Shown: positions 5,618 to 7,928 of the stretch, piece by piece
How the letters are laid out: every line of letters starts with the position of its first letter
How positions within the stretch are numbered: the stretch's first letter is position 1
The notes under the pieces: generated by a model
What the model was told of the DNA's origin: nothing
The model's input: the letters and a program-made list of their open reading frames with translations, nothing else
The model's database searches: none
Made by a program: the position numbers and the translations under genes
From: Microcaldota archaeon
Lineage (GTDB): Archaea > Micrarchaeota > Micrarchaeia > Anstonellales > Bilamarchaeaceae
Direction: 5' to 3'
DNA length: 7,928 nt
Assembly: GCA_026992595.1 (NCBI GenBank)
Contig: JALWZW010000010.1
Span: forward strand, 1-7,928

Positions 5618-6895
5618 ATGAGGCGGGTTATTATAATGGGCGCGGCAGGCCGCGACTTTCACAATTTTAATGTCTTTTTTCGCAACAACCCTCGCTATAA
5701 AGTGGTTTGCTTTACTGCCGCTCAAATACCCGGTATTGCTGGGAGAATTTACCCGCCCCAATTGGCAGGCCCTCGCTATCCCAAGGGCATTCCTATCTTT
5801 CCAGAAGAGCAGTTAGAGGAATTGATAGAGAAATGGGTGGTGGATGAGGTGGTTTTTTCTTATTCTGATGTCTCTTTTTCACAGGTTATGGAGGCAGCAA
5901 CTAGGGCGCTAAGCAAAGGCGCTTCCTTCTCGCTTTTAGGACCGCGCGACACCATGCTTAAGGCCAAAGTGCCTGTGATAGCGGTTACAGGGGTGCGCAC
6001 AGGGGTGGGAAAGAGCAGCGTTTCTTATGCTATAGCGCGTTTTCTTAAAGAAAAAGATATAGATGTGGTGGTGGTGCGCCACCCTATGCCTTACCGCGAT
6101 TTTTACTCGGTGCAGACATTCACCGATGAGCGGGATTTAGAGCGCTATGGTTGCACCATGGAAGAGCGCGAGGATTATATGCGCTATATTAAGAGCAAAA
6201 TCTCTCTTTTAAGCGGTGTAGATTATGGCGCTATATTAAAGAAGGCGGAACGCCATCAAATCATTTTATGGGATGGGGGCAACAACGACTTTCCTTTTTA
6301 TACGCCAGACCTCTACATTACAGTGGCTGACTGCTTGAGAGCAGGAGATGAGGCAACATATTTTCCCGGTTCTGTGAATTTTAGGGCGGCGGATGTTATT
6401 TTGCTTTCCAAATATGAAGGCGGCTGCGCTGCTCTTTTAAAAAGCGCAAAGGAACGCAAAGGGGCGCGCCTCTTCACTTTAAAAAGCGTTATAACAGCAG
6501 AGCAGGATTGCAGCGGCTTTAAGCGGGTGGTGTGTGTGGAGGATGGCCCCACTCTCACACATGGCGGGATGCGTTTTGGCGCTGCCTATCTCTTTGCTAA
6601 GAAAATGGGCTTGGAGGTGGTGGAACCGCAAAGGTGCGCTAAAGGTTGCTTAAAAGAGGTGGTGAAAAAGCGCTCCTTACTCTCTTTCCCTGCTTTGGGC
6701 TACACTCCCTCTCAACTGCGCGATTTGGAACGGTCTTTGCGTGCCTGCAAAGCAGATGCGGTGTTGTCCTCCACCCCGGGCAGGTTGGAAGAGATTATTA
6801 AAGTGAATAAACCTATAATTAAGGTGGATTATGATTTTATCCCCCCTAAATCTTTCTTTAAGCTTTTAGAACGCTTTTTAAGAGAGCGGCTTTAG
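5618..6895 (+). CDS. P-loop protein of the COG2403 / cyclic 2,3-diphosphoglycerate synthetase-like family
   Basis: This 425-aa protein belongs to the family that includes the ATP-dependent synthetase making cyclic 2,3-diphosphoglycerate in some methanogens; many members outside that group are only predicted GTPases. The N-terminal domain (1-112) starts RRVIIMGAAGRDFHNFNVFF (2-21), with the typical YPPQLAGPRYPKGIPIFPE stretch (45-63). The P-loop is GVRTGVGKSS (125-134), where the family often has TGCGKS. Other signatures are VRHPMPYRDF (153-162), WDGGNNDFPFY (218-228), VEDGPTLTHGGMRFGAA (307-323) and KADAVLSSTPGRLEEIIKVNKPI (378-400). ATG at 5618 has AGGTGG over the preceding stop with a four-base spacer. 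It follows the Cys-rich gene by 8 nt and is last in the TBP operon. Family membership is secure; making the cyclic phosphoglycerate here is not shown. Confidence 0.85.
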   Translation: MRRVIIMGAAGRDFHNFNVFFRNNPRYKVVCFTAAQIPGIAGRIYPPQLAGPRYPKGIPIFPEEQLEELIEKWVVDEVVFSYSDVSFSQVMEAATRALSKGASFSLLGPRDTMLKAKVPVIAVTGVRTGVGKSSVSYAIARFLKEKDIDVVVVRHPMPYRDFYSVQTFTDERDLERYGCTMEEREDYMRYIKSKISLLSGVDYGAILKKAERHQIILWDGGNNDFPFYTPDLYITVADCLRAGDEATYFPGSVNFRAADVILLSKYEGGCAALLKSAKERKGARLFTLKSVITAEQDCSGFKRVVCVEDGPTLTHGGMRFGAAYLFAKKMGLEVVEPQRCAKGCLKEVVKKRSLLSFPALGYTPSQLRDLERSLRACKADAVLSSTPGRLEEIIKVNKPIIKVDYDFIPPKSFFKLLERFLRERL

Positions 6896-6901
6896 GCGAT
6901 A

Positions 6902-6912
6902 GTTATTTAAAT
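6902..6912 (+). promoter_or_regulatory. TATA-like box for the acidic microgene, leaderless spacing
   Basis: GTTATTTAAAT at 6902-6912 is a good archaeal TATA-like element just after the previous gene's stop. Its centre is about 26-27 bp upstream of the ATG at 6935, which would place initiation at or one to two bases before the start codon. The bases between (CTTTCTTTATTTTATCCTCTC) are pyrimidine-rich with no ribosome binding site, which fits a leaderless transcript. The T-rich stretch could also help end the upstream operon. Confidence 0.5.
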
Positions 6913-6934
6913 GCTTTCTTTATTTTATCCTCTC

Positions 6935-7024
6935 ATGATGGCTTGGTTTGATGAGGATGAGGATTGGGAGGACGAGGATTTTGAGGACGAGGATTGGGAC
7001 GAGGAGGAGGACGAGGAATTTTAG
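6935..7024 (+). CDS. 29-aa hyperacidic Asp/Glu microprotein with regularly spaced aromatics (hypothetical)
   Basis: ATGATGGCTTGG opens a 29-codon frame ending in TAG at 7022. The product begins MMAWF; every later residue is Asp, Glu, Trp or Phe. Aromatics sit at 4, 5, 11, 16, 21 and 29, so the middle three are exactly five apart, each separated by four acidic residues (WEDEDFEDEDW). There are 21 acidic residues, and no basic ones. The coding DNA is a degenerate 15-bp repeat (GAGGACGAGGATTTT / GAGGACGAGGATTGG). It has no ribosome binding site but lies at leaderless distance from a TATA-like box. It does not belong to the upstream operon, whose stop is 39 nt earlier. No family is recognised. 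By analogy, strongly acidic aromatic-dotted peptides can act as DNA or RNA mimics or as histone- or polymerase-binding tails; that is only speculation. It could also be a purine-rich simple repeat with no product. Confidence 0.5.
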   Translation: MMAWFDEDEDWEDEDFEDEDWDEEEDEEF

Positions 7025-7056
7025 CGCGCCCCTCCTTCCCCGCGCCTTCTATTAAC

Positions 7057-7075
7057 TTTTGTTATTTTGATTTTT
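7057..7075 (+). terminator. Oligo-T tracts downstream of the acidic microgene
   Basis: TTTTGTTATTTTGATTTTT at 7057-7075 contains three runs of four or five T on the plus strand, the usual signal for intrinsic archaeal termination. It lies 33 nt after the microgene stop and 17 nt before the stop of the convergent M20 gene, a sensible place to end the plus-strand transcript. No hairpin is evident. Confidence 0.5.
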
Positions 7076-7091
7076 CTCGTTGGCGTTGCGC

Positions 7092-7928
7092 TTATAACCT
7101 GCTTCTCAACACAATCTCTTTATGCACCTCGCTTACCAACTCCACATCCTTTAGGCAGACCCCTTCTCCTTTTGCATGCACTTTATGGGAGCGAGGCCCA
7201 ACTTCTATCGCCCCTATCCCCCTATATCCAAAAAACCTGGCATCTGAGGAGCCGCCTAGTGTGGTGGGTTCTGTTTCCATCCCTGTCTTCTCTTTTATGA
7301 TTCTTTTAACCAACTCTTCATATTCTTTATCTTGATTTCTGTAAGGAAATGCTTCGCAAAATTCCTCTTTCCTTATCTCATACTCCCAGCCCTCAAGTAT
7401 TTTTTCTATCTTTTCTATTATCTCGGCCTCTTTATTTCCATAATTATACCTTATATCCATGCTTATATCGCAAGTTGCTGCATGAACATTGGTTGCACCT
7501 GAAAGGCAGGAAATGTTGGTTATGCCTACCGTGGTTTTCATCATATCTTCTTTGTCTTTAAATTCCATCTCTTGTATTTTTCTTATAAATTGGGGGAGGA
7601 AGTAGATAGGGCTTTTACCCTCATAAGGACGGGAGCCGTGCGATGCGGTGCCCTTTATTTTAACATAAAGCCAGATTATCCCTCTTCTCCCCACTTTAAT
7701 CATTCCCAAAGGTGTTTGGGTGTGCACCGGCTCTGCGCCTAAATACCTTTTTATGTTGTATTTTTTTAGATGGTGTAGCACCGCATAAGCGCCTTTTTCC
7801 CCTCCTTTTTCTTCATCCCCCACCACCGCCAAGCAAAGCGTAAAGGGAAGGTTTTCCGGGCATTCTTTGAATGCTTTTATTAATGCTGCCAGCCCCCCTT
7901 TCATGTCGCTTGCCCCTCTCCCATAAAT
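7092..7928 (-). CDS. M20-family zinc peptidase/deacylase (ArgE/DapE/ACY1-like), N-terminus outside window
   Basis: M20 enzymes use two zinc ions to cleave amide bonds, for example in succinyl-diaminopimelate, acetylornithine or dipeptides. The frame is open to the right edge and reads IYGRGASDMKGGLAAL across it, so the Met at 7904 is internal and the metal-binding HxD segment is off-window. Visible elements are the bridging Asp of GASDMKGG, the Glu-Glu pair in VVGDEEKGGEKGA (catalytic base and metal ligand), Glu in GAEPVHTQTPLG, the dimerisation-domain motif GTASHGSRPYEGKSPI, LGGSSDARFF, and a late His in GPRSHKVHAKGEGVCLKD as the last metal ligand. All ligands seen are intact. The exact substrate cannot be read from the sequence; lysine/arginine biosynthesis (DapE, LysK or ArgE type) and peptide salvage are all possible. 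It is transcribed towards the acidic microgene, with 67 nt between the stops. Confidence 0.88.
   Translation of the reverse strand: MYGRGASDMKGGLAALIKAFKECPENLPFTLCLAVVGDEEKGGEKGAYAVLHHLKKYNIKRYLGAEPVHTQTPLGMIKVGRRGIIWLYVKIKGTASHGSRPYEGKSPIYFLPQFIRKIQEMEFKDKEDMMKTTVGITNISCLSGATNVHAATCDISMDIRYNYGNKEAEIIEKIEKILEGWEYEIRKEEFCEAFPYRNQDKEYEELVKRIIKEKTGMETEPTTLGGSSDARFFGYRGIGAIEVGPRSHKVHAKGEGVCLKDVELVSEVHKEIVLRSRL

Noticed and set aside
6994..7335. Plus-strand frames (6994-7335 and 7067-7300) across the microgene end and the M20 gene
   Set aside because: They run antisense to M20 residues with clear catalytic motifs, and neither shows a convincing start signal or a recognisable domain.
1..7928. tRNA, rRNA, CRISPR array, insertion sequence, attachment site or replication origin
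   Set aside because: I looked on both strands and saw no tRNA-like cloverleaf sequence, no regularly spaced repeat-spacer pattern, no transposase and no terminal inverted repeats. The only sizeable repeat is the one inside TBP.

Overview
The window looks like part of a small archaeal genome. It carries a TATA-binding protein, an Rpb4-type RNA polymerase subunit (RpoF), ribosomal protein L21e and a DUF655 protein, all archaeal-type information-processing genes. Genes are packed tightly (1-12 nt gaps), often with a GGTG-type ribosome binding site over the previous stop codon. The compact layout and a Cys-repeat surface protein of a style I associate with DPANN lineages suggest a DPANN-like archaeon, but no rRNA marker is present and this placement is an inference.

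Layout. Positions 2-1039 (+) hold the 3' part of an AAA/DUF4143 ATPase whose base composition is clearly more AT-rich than the rest, so it is probably acquired DNA. From 4321 down to 1065 on the minus strand is one five-gene operon: L21e, RpoF, DUF655, a secreted two-domain beta-sandwich (NEW3-like) protein and an Elp3-like radical SAM/GNAT tRNA-modifying enzyme. The first three genes follow the well-known archaeal order, but KsgA, usually next, is absent. The divergent intergenic region 4322-4528 holds two identical TATA elements in front of the TBP gene, an imperfect tandem repeat, and a probable L21e promoter.

On the plus strand, 4529-6895 is a second operon: TBP, a Cys-rich membrane-anchored protein, and a COG2403 / cyclic 2,3-diphosphoglycerate synthetase-like P-loop protein. 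After it, at 6935-7024, lies a 29-codon microgene made almost only of Asp, Glu, Trp and Phe, with its own TATA-like box at leaderless spacing. Convergent to it is the 3' part of an M20-family zinc peptidase/deacylase (7092-7928, minus), which runs off the right edge.

The points most worth following are a 77-bp perfect direct repeat inside the TBP gene that makes the cores of both TBP halves identical at DNA level, the hyperacidic aromatic-spaced microprotein, and an Elp3 that lacks the N-terminal domain and the Cys residues of the usual zinc site. I saw no tRNA, rRNA, CRISPR array, insertion sequence or obvious defence cassette.
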